Assembly (NCBI GenBank): GCA_019137255.1
Contig: WPDH01000101.1
Location: 186,001-250,000 of the forward strand
Direction of reading: 5' to 3'
From: Corinectria fuckeliana
Taxonomy: Eukaryota > Ascomycota > Sordariomycetes > Hypocreales > Nectriaceae
DNA: 64,000 nt
This document shows, one piece after another, positions 28,464-39,419 of this stretch (the first letter of the stretch is position 1; each line of letters begins with the position of its first letter). The notes beneath the pieces were generated by a model that was not told the DNA's origin, did no database searches, and worked only from the letters and a program-made list of their open reading frames with translations. The translations under genes and the position numbers were made by a program.

Positions 28464-30219
28464 CAGTAGCAGCCTCATCACCCCTTCCATGGAGAGTACT
28501 GCATCGTCCTTCCTTCCTTCCGCCAATCAGCCAACAGACTGGGGGGGATCATCAAGTCATTTCCTTGTCCCATACTTACTTATATCTGTTGTGTTCCTCC
28601 CGTAGGTACCTACTCCCATACTAGTACCCTCCGTCTGTGACCCTTCTGACCTTGCTGCCAGCTAGCAGTCAGCTGCTATCTGCTGAAATGTGAATGTCGT
28701 CAGATGACCTTTACACTTCCGATTCGCTTCCGAGCTCAAACTGACGAACCAAAACGTGCTCATCCGGCGCCGATTTCGCTTCCTGCCAGATAATGGCAGC
28801 TGCTGGCAGCTGGGCGGATGAAATCAATGACGCAAATCAACGTTTCGCTCGGCAAATGCGGCAGTCGGAGAAGTGGTAGTGGAAATCCCAAAGATTAGAC
28901 TTGTCTTACCGGCGTCCAAGAGTGCAGCGTAGACGCGCCAGTCGTGAACTTTCAGCTCGTCGTCAAGATGTCTGAAATGCCACGCGTTCTGTGAATGTGT
29001 CCAGAGTAGTCCCTGAAATATCGTAAGTACTGTCGGATTCTGTGGTGCCAGTAGAAACCAGTGATTCAGGGCGTTCTCCGATTTTACGCACAGTCATCAG
29101 AAATCTCCACAGTCGCTCAAACGGAATTGTTTTAATTAAGCGTCTTGATGTTCTAGAACTCCAGTCCCCAGTGTTCACTTCTAGGCGTCCTAGTTCTGAC
29201 GGGCGTCTTAAATTTCTAATCTCTGTTCTAAGAGGTGTCTCAATCAGTCTGGTCTCGGTTAAAAAAGGCATCTTAAACTCCCTGTCTTACAGTCTCGGTA
29301 CGTTTCCCAGTTGTCGTAGAGGTTCGTACTCCAGTCTTGCAGTCAAAGAGGTTTATGTCGTGGTGTTCTTGGGGGCGTCAATACGATCTGGTCCCTCAGT
29401 TCTAGGTCGTTAATGACAGTGTCGCTCTTACCCCTAGTCCTACAGTGCCAGATGGTTTCTCAGTGGTGTCTTTAGGTCGTTCGGTTCCCGTCGTCTGGGG
29501 TTTCCAGGCTGGTCTGTCGTTCGTCGGCGATAGACGGTAGTGTTCGGCTCGTTGATGGTCTCTCTTAGACGTCAGCGTCAAGGTTCGATGGGCGTCCTCA
29601 TGATAGGTTCATCATCGACAAGATCGATATGCAGTCCCAGTCTTATCACCACGAAACAGTGGTGACTGCATGGGTGGTTAATATTGACTATGTCCCTTCT
29701 ACAAGCTATGGGCCCCCCGTGAGTCATATCAGGCAGCACATTCCACCCTGACAGAGCCCAACTCAAAGTATCACGGAGGCCTCACACTACTTGCAGAGAT
29801 GGGGTGCAGAGGTGGGGTACAGGGTTCGAGCAGGACGCTGAAACACCCTTCATCCTTTACAGTACATGTCACCTGCATACACTGGTGCATGGGAGAGTCA
29901 AAGCCGTCAAGGTGGAACTTTCTGACTATAGCCAGCAAGGCACATAGCACTGCAAAGTTTGAAGATTGAAAAACTCATCATCTGCCCCACGTGAGTGTAA
30001 TGACTAGACCTACTCATCCGTCCATCTAGGTTTTCAGGTATCCGGCGGGAGAGAGCCCAGAAAGATATTTAAGCAAGACCGCATCGCATCTCTAGCACTC
30101 TTCAACTCAACCACACTCACATCCTTCGATAATCCTCATCCAAATTCTGCAAATTTGAAGCCTCTCCCCTAGGACCCTCATTCGAAGCACGACTCCCAAA
30201 CCAACAGACACCGCACACC
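28464..30219. other. Intergenic; degenerate quasi-repetitive stretch and promoter region
   Basis: About 1.75 kb with no supported gene. Between about 29,100 and 29,560 words such as GYRTCTTAAA, TCTAG and TCAGTCT recur at irregular ~30-40 bp spacing, as in an old tandem array. The last 120 bases before 30220 are CA/CT-rich with a TATTTAAG box-like element at 30,065-30,073, plausible as the promoter of the F-box gene. Confidence 0.4.
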
Positions 30220-31725
30220 ATGGCCAACCCAGAGGCACCTTTAGCACATCGGAGCTATACAGAAGTCATCAGAGACTGGTTCCAGGATATGATTGAATAC
30301 GCCTCCACTTCCCGCTCGCCTGATTTGCCACCATCCTATGACCAAGCAGTTGCTTCCGGTCGCCCTCCAAGACCAGGCGACATGGACCGCATAGTTGCTT
30401 CAGCCTACTTCAACCAGATGCACAGCCCCTTGATTCGACTTCCCGACAGGCTCATTGTTGCCATTATGGAGCGACTTGACCTTGACGATATCCTCCAGCT
30501 GCGCCAGGCCTCCCGGGATTTTATGCGTTTATTCAGTCAATCAAAGGCCTTTTGGAAATACCATCTCACTGATGCATCCGACCCTGATCAACGCAAGTAT
30601 TTAGCGACGATCTGGGCCACGCCAATATATTATCCTAGACTGGAAAGGTCTGTCACTCTATGTGACCTTTGTACCACATTCAGGAAGCAGAGAGGGTATC
30701 AAAGTGATACTGAACTTCTCCATGCCATCCCTTTCATATATTGTTCTGGATGTAAGATAGAACATCGAGCATTCTATTTCTCAGCCCAGCAGCGTCTTGA
30801 ATCAAACGACGAAAGGCTCTGTAGGGGACGTGAAGGACGCCTCAGCTTATGCGAGCATATATCCATTACTTGGGACTCAGCTCAGCGACTTGCAGATAAG
30901 AAATTTGGCCAAAACATGATTCAATGCAATCAAGGACACCACACAGCCTCTTCATGCCTGCATGTTCAAGATGGCACTTCAAAACGTTGCTGCTATGATG
31001 ATAAGCCACGATTCGAGTTCTATCGAGATGAGAATCAAAAGCTATGTTTTGAAATATCAGTTACGACACACATCAGATTCAAGCCACAGGACCCGTCGAA
31101 ACATGGTGTCAAGTTGGCCTCCTCGGCATTTCGAAGAGGCATCGAACAATATGTCCACAAACGGCTCCCTTCTCTATTTTTTCGGTGGCTGCCATCGAAT
31201 ATGGTTAGCACCGACGAGGTTATTGGATGTTTCGATCCTAACGTCTGCGACTGTCTCGACTGGGGTGAGCCTGAATCTCACAGATCTGAAGGGGAGATGG
31301 CGACCACTGCTGACAAGTTCGAATGGAAACTTTGCCCGAACCCAGTGAGACCTTGGAGGCTCAGGCCAGATATCAATTCGTCTACCTTCACAGGGGAGGA
31401 CGAATTGCATTGCGAAGACCGATGCGCAGGGTTCAGTCATAACAGACATGCTGACGTAATATCTGGATCATGGGACTGGGAGTTCGAAAAGTGCCGTGAG
31501 AATCATAATGCTATGGTCTTCACACAGACAGTACGGTCCTGTGCTGATTCTCCCTATGACTATGGATGGTTTTCCTTTATCAACTGGAGATGGGATGATT
31601 TGGAGCGAGATGAAGAGATGCACAGTATCTCATGGTGTTCCCAGTCGCACTGTCGCTTCAGGCCACCATACACGATAGAGGAGTGCTTACCCCACGAGAC
31701 GGCGCTCCACCACAGGACTATCTAA
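30220..31725 (+). CDS. F-box protein
   Basis: Single exon, 501 residues. An F-box occupies residues ~71-110 (LIRLPDRLIVAIMERLDLDD then ILQLRQASRDFMRLFSQ), preceded by a disordered Pro-rich start with a PPSYDQAV motif. The remainder has paired Cys/His (CDLCTTFRK, IYCSGCKIEHRAFYF, RLCRGREGRLSLCEH, CNQGHHTASSCLH), a pattern seen in a fungal F-box family of unknown substrate; whether it binds metal is not known. It is expected to act as the substrate adaptor of an SCF ubiquitin ligase through Skp1. ATG in CACACCATGG context. A TATTTAAG element lies ~150 bp upstream. The gene looks intact, with no transposon scars. Confidence 0.8.
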   Translation: MANPEAPLAHRSYTEVIRDWFQDMIEYASTSRSPDLPPSYDQAVASGRPPRPGDMDRIVASAYFNQMHSPLIRLPDRLIVAIMERLDLDDILQLRQASRDFMRLFSQSKAFWKYHLTDASDPDQRKYLATIWATPIYYPRLERSVTLCDLCTTFRKQRGYQSDTELLHAIPFIYCSGCKIEHRAFYFSAQQRLESNDERLCRGREGRLSLCEHISITWDSAQRLADKKFGQNMIQCNQGHHTASSCLHVQDGTSKRCCYDDKPRFEFYRDENQKLCFEISVTTHIRFKPQDPSKHGVKLASSAFRRGIEQYVHKRLPSLFFRWLPSNMVSTDEVIGCFDPNVCDCLDWGEPESHRSEGEMATTADKFEWKLCPNPVRPWRLRPDINSSTFTGEDELHCEDRCAGFSHNRHADVISGSWDWEFEKCRENHNAMVFTQTVRSCADSPYDYGWFSFINWRWDDLERDEEMHSISWCSQSHCRFRPPYTIEECLPHETALHHRTI

Positions 31726-32064
31726 ACATAGCTTACATCGTGCGTGTGCTGAATTGACAAGTACCTAGGCCTATATCTTAATGTGAATCGATATGTGATA
31801 AGGTAACTTGATGTTGTATTGTTAATGATGGCTGCTTTCTGCAAACTCATCTGTGTTAGCCTAAGGCTACTACTATTAATTATTGTGGACTGATCTTTCT
31901 TTGTTCTATTACTAAGTCCCTGTTTTGGACTTAGCGTGTGACTTGACGACCCAAAGGTGCAATTATATCTGCCTACAGTGTAAGACAAAGTCGGGGCAAG
32001 TTTACAAGTTGGGAAAAATACACCGAACTAATACCCAACGTCACAAAGTCGGTCCAAACTCAAT

Positions 32065-32512
32065 GCCTGAAAGCCGAAGGGCCCATCAACTTTGGCATAG
32101 GCTTCGATCCAACGCTCCAGGTCAATCAGCTTGGCCACGTATGTCAAATCTGCTTGCTGCGGAAACCCATTTCAGGATAAGTTAGTGCTCACCAACAGAC
32201 ATTCTACCATCCGACTCCCGCTACGGCAAGGACAACAGTCTAAACGCTGACCGTATATCATGGTCACCAGCGGCATATATACACCTGGCGCTGATTCTTT
32301 GCGTGGTGGGTCTTCCATTGTGCTTAGGCTCACACAGGTCACTCGGAATGAACTACTTCTTCACGCTCAAAGAGCCAGATAGCTTGAACACCAGTGGAAT
32401 ATTTGGTCACATCTGGAATCCAGGTTACACTGGGGGAAGCGTATTAGTAGTCTGCACTATAGTGTTGTTAGGCAGATTACCTGGGGCATTTGGTTGCCTG
32501 ATCTCTCTGTGA
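32065..32512 (+). CDS. Possible small membrane protein (two exons), uncertain
   Basis: A canonical-looking intron at 32139-32198 (GTATGT..CTCAC..CAACAG) joins RLRSNAPGQSAWP to HILPSDSRYGKDNSLNADR in frame and leads to a hydrophobic segment (YIHLALILCVVGLPLCL) and a second (GGSVLVVCTIVLLG). The product would be about 128 residues from the ATG at 32065. No family recognised; the exon 1 sequence is weak, and another frame there (NFGIGFDPTLQVNQLGH) looks equally protein-like. It may be a decayed gene. It sits 270 bp from the first AT-rich element. Confidence 0.25.
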
Positions 32513-32769
32513 TGGATCCAGCAATTTATAGGTTCACAGTGGGCATTGTTTGCGGTGTTTTCCCTCTATATATACTGCTAATCTACACGTGAGTAAGACA
32601 GGAGAACACATGTTAAGAACTAAGTTCAGTCTTAAATGAGAAATATAGCATGCTGCATACATGTTTTAAAAACACCTAAAGTAGATATTAACAGTAGTAG
32701 ATAGTCTAGGTCTATATAAGGCCTGTAAGAGAATTTGTGAAAGAGTAAGGTACCTAGCCTATATATAAC

Positions 32770-32784
32770 TGTAAAGTGTAATAT
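32770..32784. repeat. Target-site duplication, element copy 1 (left)
   Basis: TGTAAAGTGTAATAT, identical to the 15 bases at 34695-34709 on the other side of the AT-rich element. Confidence 0.8.
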
Positions 32785-34694
32785 CTTTATTTATTTATAC
32801 CTAATTTAGCTTACAGCTATCTAGTCCTTTTTCTAAGTAACTTAGACTAATCTATAATAAGAGAGAAAAACCCTAATAGTAAGCTATAAGATAAAAAACC
32901 TCTTACTACTCTTACCTAAGAGGGAAGTAAGTTAGGCTTAGTATATATATATAGTAATATAAGTTATAAGTAAGTCTATTTTATAAGAAAAGCTAATTAT
33001 ATACTTATAATAATAAGTTCTTATAAAGCTTAGCCTAAATTATATACTAGAATTTAATTAATCTTAAGTTAGGTCTAAATTACTTATACTACTTATTCTT
33101 ATCCTTCTAAGTATTATTCTTATTACTAACTAGTATTAGTATACCTTCTCTAACTTTTAATAATATTTACTCTCTTATTTAGTTAATTAGTCTAAATACT
33201 ATAAGAGTTAAACTTAGATTTAAGTCTAATTTAACTTAAGACTACTTTAAGAGCTATTTAAGCCCTCTCTAAGTAAGATAGTTTAGTACTATAGTTAGTA
33301 TTAGTATTAATACTATTATATCTTATAGTAGGTATATTATATATTTATACTACTTACTTAAGATACTAAACTATATAAGTCTTTTTATATAAATATTTCT
33401 TATTTATTCTTACTTTTTTTATATTATATAGTATATATAAGATTATACTAAGTATATATTATTATAGTTATAATATACTAAAAAGATCTTATTAGTAAAA
33501 GTAGAGTATATTATATTTCTTATATAATAAGCCCTCTTATAGTAGTTATACTTAGCTTATTCCTAATAGTACTATATAATATATTTAAAGTAAAAACACT
33601 TAAAGTACTATCTAAATTAAATCTCTTTTAAATAAGGCTTAGTCTAATAAACTTTTATAATTATAATTATATTTTAGTTATAAAGTTTATTTATATTTAT
33701 TAGTTTAGTTAATAATATAACTAGTAACTAATAAGATCTAACTATATAGTAGCTTTATAATAGTTTTATAATATATATCTTAATACTATTTACTTATTAG
33801 ATATTTACTATAAGATTTTTAAATAAGTCTTTTATATAGCTAGTTAAGACTTTCTTAGTAACTATTATAAACTATTTTAAGACCTAATATATACTTATAC
33901 TAAAAATAATAAGAATCTAAGTATTATTTTTTAAAAGATTTATAATTAGTTTATAAAAAAAAACTATAATATTCTTACTAAAAAGATAATATAAGACTAC
34001 TATAAGTAAGAGATAACCTCTTAAAAGAGTATAATTAATAATTATTATAATATTTAATAGTATATAAGATATAATATTAAAAGCTATACTAAATAACCTA
34101 ATAATAATCTTCTTACTAAAATAAAAAAAGATTATTTTTAATAGTAATACTATTAGAGATAAGAGTATTCTCTTATTATAAGTAACTTAGGCTTAGGTTA
34201 AAGTTTTAATAAGTATTTTCTAAAAGGTAGCTAATACTACTTTTTTAATAGTAGTTATAATTATTTTTATAAGAGATAGTAAGATTAGAATCTTATTACT
34301 TATATATTAGGTATAGCTTATAATAGTATTAGCTAAGGTTATTATTATTCTCTAAACTAAGAGGAAAGTAGCTTTTAAGATAATTATTTTAAGTTTATAT
34401 TTAGTCTTAATAATAAGATTTTTAAATTAATTATAGGTTATTTTTATACTAGGCTTAGCTTATAGTAAGAGTAGGTTTTATAGTAAAAAATTTTCCTTAA
34501 GAGAAAAAGAGAGATAGTTTATAATCTTAATATCTTTTATTTTGCTTAGTTTACCTGTTATATATAATATAGTAATAATATAAGAGCAGAAAAAGAGTAA
34601 AAAAGATTTATAAAGAAAGTTAGTTAGGTTAAAATAGATTTTAGGGGTATAACTAAGATATAGTAGGGGTAACTATTAAATGTTTATAGAAGGT
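32785..34694 (-). mobile_element. RIP-destroyed non-LTR-like retroelement, copy 1
   Basis: A 1,910-bp block of ~80% or more A+T with TpA everywhere and nearly no CpA or TpG, the signature of RIP. It is the reverse complement of 37486-39408: for example its left end (TTTATTTATTTATACCT..) corresponds to the right end of the other copy, and its right end (..GGGGTAACTATTAAAT) to that copy's left end (ATTTAATAGTTACCCC). It is bounded by a perfect 15-bp direct repeat. One end has a (TTTA)n run, i.e. an (AAAT)n tail on the minus strand; no terminal inverted repeats and no LTRs are visible. Variable-length TSD plus a simple A-rich tail fit target-primed reverse transcription (LINE or SINE-like). No coding capacity remains. 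Confidence 0.75.
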
Positions 34695-34709
34695 TGTAAA
34701 GTGTAATAT
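34695..34709. repeat. Target-site duplication, element copy 1 (right)
   Basis: Second copy of TGTAAAGTGTAATAT (see 32770-32784). Confidence 0.8.
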
Positions 34710-35348
34710 TAATTTACTAGTTTCTGCTATAGAGTTCTTACACTTTTGCTGCATATCGCGATAGCGATTTCGTTTTACTCTACAGAGTAACATAGCGTAC
34801 TTAATTGTATCTTTCTTACGTCTTCTTCCGCTAGTCTATCCCAGGCTAGTCTCGCTCCTCACGATAACGAGCTGTCTTGCTCCCCCTGAAGATTATTTCC
34901 GATATTAGATGCTTCACTTGTGGACCAGGTCCTGCTTCTAAACACCCAACCCTTTTATCATTCCTGGAGACATTCTGCACTCATCTATCAGACCAGCCTC
35001 TACTCTAAGACTCAGCGGCCTAACACTAAACCTCCTTTCGACGGTTCCATCGCGTGACACGAGTCGCCCAAAACGCCCAAAACGCGCCTGCACCACACCA
35101 CCATAGGGTATCTACGTTTCACGATTGGCAAACCAGGCAACGCCCCGGATCCCCTACGGGCACGAGCTTCGCGCGTCGAAAAAGCATCAGGTCTTCCGAG
35201 ATCGAGGCAAAACTTCCCCCTCGAGTGGTGTTCTCCGCCTCTGAACATAGCCGCCCTAGAGGACCCATGCGATTATCTTGAAGACGACGAGTCTGAGGAC
35301 GATGAGTCGAAGGCGTCATACGATTCTGGTGCTGCGCATTTCAACGAG

Positions 35349-35954
35349 ATGAAAGAAGCGGAGCTCAAATTCGAGAAGAGAAAGGAAGATGAGGTTCGAG
35401 CAGTGTACGAGTCACGCAAGAACAAGTGGTGGGTTCGCCAGGACCTTCCCGTCGAATCTCTCACCCCCGGGTTCACTATCTACTGCACCAATCACGTCAA
35501 GTATTTTTATGACACCTGTTACAGCAACAATCGGTTTGACGTTTCGTATTCCATAAATCCGGGCCAGGACATTACTTTTGGAAAGCCGGAGGACTGGAAC
35601 GGAATGCTGGAAGGTATGACCTATTTCAACCCTGAGGCTTCCTATTTTGAACACTTCCGCCCCCCGAAACACGTTAGCCTGCAACCCGTCAGTATGAAGT
35701 CCTGCTGTGGAGAGTACGAGATATCTGTCAAGTTCATAGACAAGAACTACATGACTCTGAAGGCCCCTCGGGAGTTGGTGTTCAAGGGTAGTTATACTCC
35801 AATGCCCGCCGATACCCCGAAATTCTTCCAGTTCTTCGGCATCAGAATTGATATAGACAAACAACACGCAGCAGCGATGGCAGAAGAGGAGAAACATCCG
35901 ACGAAGCGAGAGCGGCGACCATCAGTGCATGAGTCAAGCTGGGGGGGCTTTTGA
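35349..35954 (+). CDS. Unrecognised protein between the two AT-rich elements
   Basis: 201 residues from the ATG at 35349; the same frame is open back to 35058 with no ATG, so the true start may be an upstream exon that is lost or not seen. Acidic lead (EDDESEDDESKASYDSG) directly before the ATG, then a compact region with many aromatics: NKWWVRQDLPVESLTPG, YCTNHVKYFYDTCYSNNRF, DITFGKPEDWNGMLEGM and HFRPPKHVSLQPVSMKSCCG. Codon use is normal, with no RIP damage despite RIP-saturated flanks. I do not recognise the domain. Ends with GGF at 35954. It may be a 5'-truncated gene isolated by the element insertions. Confidence 0.5.
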   Translation: MKEAELKFEKRKEDEVRAVYESRKNKWWVRQDLPVESLTPGFTIYCTNHVKYFYDTCYSNNRFDVSYSINPGQDITFGKPEDWNGMLEGMTYFNPEASYFEHFRPPKHVSLQPVSMKSCCGEYEISVKFIDKNYMTLKAPRELVFKGSYTPMPADTPKFFQFFGIRIDIDKQHAAAMAEEEKHPTKRERRPSVHESSWGGF

Positions 35955-36689
35955 TGGGTCAATTATATGGAAGTCGAGAAGTGTGCACATTCTTTTAAGA
36001 TTGATACGTAGGTTTTAAGTTGGACAATAATTTACTTTTATTTATTCCCTCCCTTTCTACTGTCTCAGCCCAATATAGTCAATGCTGACTTGGACGGACT
36101 AGCCGGCCGACGGGCGACAGATGATCTAGATAGCAGTCGAATATACGGACTACCCTCCCTGCATGTCGTTGGAATACCTAACCCTTTGATTCAGCCTCAA
36201 CTCGTCTCCTGGTCAACTCTCTCATCTTGTAAGTTGGAATATTGTCGATAGACCTGTCCTCTTCTGGACAAGCCTTGAACGAAACGATGGAGAGGCATCC
36301 CTTGGGATCGCTCTCGTCGTTGGGCTGGGATTTAAGCTGTGGCTACGAAGTACTGTCTGCCAGCTCCGGCAACCTTGGAGGGTTCAGGCTTTGACCGTCC
36401 ATGGAATCGCATGCTTTCATATGCTCCCCGTCTTGGCGGCCTTCCAATCATGGTCTGACTTCAGAATGCGGTCATGATTGTGGCTGGATGTTGGATGGTC
36501 ATCTCGGTGCATCCATAGCTGCAAGCCATGTTGTCTTTCTGGTGCGCACTTTTATTCTGTGCTGAGCATTAATAGGCTGAGTGCTAATGCACCGAGGAGG
36601 AATCAGTCCGCTATTACTCGCAAGACTCAAACACAAGAAGTGAGTATTCAGTTCTGGCTCATTATTGGATATGAACAGACTTTCAGAAG
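35955..36689. other. Intergenic, no gene seen
   Basis: About 730 bases between the unknown ORF and the DUF6594 relic. It may contain a first exon of the relic (36,560-36,650, followed by a GTGAGT donor), but nothing certain. Confidence 0.4.
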
Positions 36690-37440
36690 GCCTCGACGGC
36701 TTTGTGGCGAAGTAATAGAAGTATGTCGGTTACCATGGCTTCTGCGAGCTCGCAGCCTCGGACGACAACTTCTTGATCCTCCGACGTTTCAACAAAGTCG
36801 CAACAAGAGTCTTGCTAGCCTTACCAGACGAGCTTGTCGAACTGGAAAACTAGAATGGCGAGTTCGAGAACGAACATATGCAACCCAAGGCCCAATATAT
36901 TCACAACGGGTCTTTCAGGCCAGAGATGGAGGCGGTCCAAAAAAGACTCATCGGAGAGATAGACAAGAAGCTTCGCGCTTATTGTAAGTAGACAGGATAA
37001 TAGAGGTTATTCACAAGATTCACCCACTAGCAACCATACGGATGACCTTGTTAGCCAGCTCTCCGATTTTCGTTCTCGTCCAAAAGTGCCCCGGAAGGAT
37101 ATTAGCAGCATATCGAACTGGTATGCAAACCACGACAATGCCATCCTCGTAGGAGAGGCCGATTACATTCGGCACATCGATGACATTTCCTCCTTGGTCC
37201 CGAAACCAATTTCGCCACTGCGCAACTTATTAGAACAATCGCCTCATTTTCGACTACTAAAACTCTAGGGAGAATAGTCAACCTGACGACAATACTGTGC
37301 ACTACTCCTCAGATCACCGCATCGATATGTTTATCACCATCGTCGTTACAATTCTCGTTCTAGCGATGCTGGTGGCTCCGCGATTGATCCTTGCCCGTGT
37401 GCCCGACCTGGTCAAGAAACTAATAGTGGTGAGTTTTATT
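36690..37440 (+). pseudogene. DUF6594 pseudogene
   Basis: Pieces in changing plus frames reproduce the DUF6594 order: KYVGYHGFCELAASDDNFLI, LRRFNKVATRVLL, PDELVELEN then TAG; EMEAVQKRLIGEIDKKLRAY; KDISSISNWYANHDNAILVG, EADYIRHIDDISSLVP; after a stop and frameshift at ~37,267, DDNTVHYSSDHRIDMFITIV and a membrane helix (VTILVLAMLVAPRLIL). It ends at a GTGAGT at about 37,432, 45 bases before the second AT-rich element, which occupies the place of the missing C-terminal helices. Stops at the start (TAATAG), after VELEN and after LLKL show it is dead. It is distinct from the intact DUF6594 gene at 7.4-8.5 kb. Confidence 0.7.
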
Positions 37441-37474
37441 ATATAGTGATAAGTATAAGTTGTTAATATTAAAG

Positions 37475-37485
37475 AGCGTTTATTC
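37475..37485. repeat. Target-site duplication, element copy 2 (left)
   Basis: AGCGTTTATTC, repeated at 39409-39419. Confidence 0.7.
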
Positions 37486-39408
37486 TAACCTTCTGTGAAT
37501 ATTTAATAGTTACCCCTACTATATCTTAGTTATACCCCTAAAATCTATTCTAACCTAACTAACTTTCTCTATAGATCTTTTTTACCCTCTTTCTGCTCTT
37601 ATATTATTATTATATTATATATAATAAGCAGGCTAGGCAAAATAGAGGATATTAAGGTTATAAACTATCTCTCTCTTTCTCTTAAGGAAAATTTTTTACT
37701 ATAAAACTAACTCTTATTATAAGCTAAGCCTAATATAAAAATAACCTATAATTAATTTAAAGATCTTATTATTAAGACTAAATATAAACTTAAAGTAATT
37801 ATCTTAAGAGTTATTTTTCTTTTAGTTTAGAGAATAGTAATAACTCTAGCTAATATTACTATAAGTTATACTTAATATATAAGTAGTAAGATTCTAATCT
37901 TACTATCTCTTATAGAAATAATTATAACTACTATTAAAAAAATAGTATTAGCTATCTTTTAGAAAATACTTATTAAGGCTTTAACTTAAGCTTAAGTTAC
38001 TTATAATAAGAGAATACTCTTATTTTTAATAGTACTACTATTAAAAGTAATCTTCTTTTATTTTAATAGAAAGATTATTATTAGATTATTTAGTATAACT
38101 TCTAATATTATATCTTATATACTATTAGATATTATAATAATTATTAATTATACTCTTTTAAAAGGTTATTACTTACTTATAGTAGTCTTATACTATCTTT
38201 TTAGTAAAGATATTATAATTCTCTTTTATAAACTAATTATAAATCTCTTAAAAGATAATACTTAAATTTTTACTATTTTTAGTATAAGTATATATTAAGT
38301 TTTAAAATAGTTTATAATAGTTACTAAGAGAGTCTTAACTAGCTATATAAGAGGCTTACTTAAAGATCTTATAATAAATATCTAATAAGTAAATAGTATT
38401 AAGATATATACTATAAAACTATTATAAAGTTACTATATAGCTAGATCTTATTAGTTACTAGTTATATTATTAACTAAACTAATAGATATAAATAAACTTT
38501 ATAACTAAGATATAATTATAATTATAAAGGTTTATTAGACTAAGTCTTATTTAAGAGAGATTTAACCTAAATAATATTTTAAGTACTTTTACTTTAGATA
38601 TATTATATAGTACTATTAGAAATAAGCTAGGTATAACTATTATAAGAGAGCTTACTATATAAGAGATATAATATATCTTATTTTTATTAGTAAAATCTTT
38701 TTAGTATATTATAACTATAATAGCTTATACCTAATATAATCTTATATATACTATATAATATAAAAAAAGTAAAAATAAGTAAGAAATACTTATATAAAAA
38801 GACTTATATAGTTTAGTATTTTAAGTAAGTAATATAAATATATAGTATACTTATTATAAGATATAATAGTATTAATACTAATACTAACTATAATACTAAA
38901 CTATCTTACCTAAAGAGAGCTTAAGTAGCTCTTAAAGTAGTCTTAAGCTAGACTAAACTTAAATCTAAGTCTAACCTTTATAGTATTTAAACTAATTAAC
39001 TAATTAAGAGAGTAAATACTATTAAAAGTTAAAGAAGGTATACTAATACTAGTTAGTAATAAGAATAATACCTAAAAAGATAAGAATAAGTAGTATAAGT
39101 AACTTAAACCTAACTTAAAACTAATTAAATTTTAGTATATAATTTAAGCTAAGCCTTATAAGAACTTATTATTATAAGTATATAATTAGCTTTTCTTATA
39201 AAATAGACTTACTTATAACTTATATTACTATATATATATATTAAGCCTAACTTACTCCCCCTTTAGGTAAGAGTAATAAGAGGTTTTTTATCTTATAGCT
39301 TACTATTAGGGTTTTTCCCTCTTATTATAAATTAGTCTAAGTTACTTAAAAGAAGGACTAGATAGCTAGAAGCTAAATCAGGTATAAATAAATAAATAAA
39401 TAAATAAA
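37486..39408 (+). mobile_element. RIP-destroyed non-LTR-like retroelement, copy 2 (inverted relative to copy 1)
   Basis: A 1,923-bp AT-rich block, reverse complement of copy 1 over its full length with scattered A/T differences, each copy carrying independent RIP changes. It starts TAACCTTCT..AATAGTTACCCC and ends GGTATAAATAAATAAATAAA, an (AAAT)n tail longer than that of copy 1. It is framed by an 11-bp direct repeat unrelated to the copy 1 target site, so the two copies are separate insertions in opposite orientation. Both copies begin at the same 5' position, so this is likely the complete unit rather than a random 5' truncation. No ORF survives. Confidence 0.75.
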
Positions 39409-39419
39409 AGCGTTTATTC
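39409..39419. repeat. Target-site duplication, element copy 2 (right)
   Basis: Second copy of AGCGTTTATTC (see 37475-37485). Confidence 0.7.

Noticed and set aside
32785..39408. AT-rich blocks as centromere, mitochondrial insert or origin
   Set aside because: The two blocks are exact reverse-complement copies with target duplications and RIP dinucleotide bias, so they are mutated transposon copies.
32785..39408. The inverted pair as terminal repeats of one 6.6 kb DNA transposon
   Set aside because: Each copy has its own, different flanking direct repeat (15 bp and 11 bp), which shows two independent insertions.
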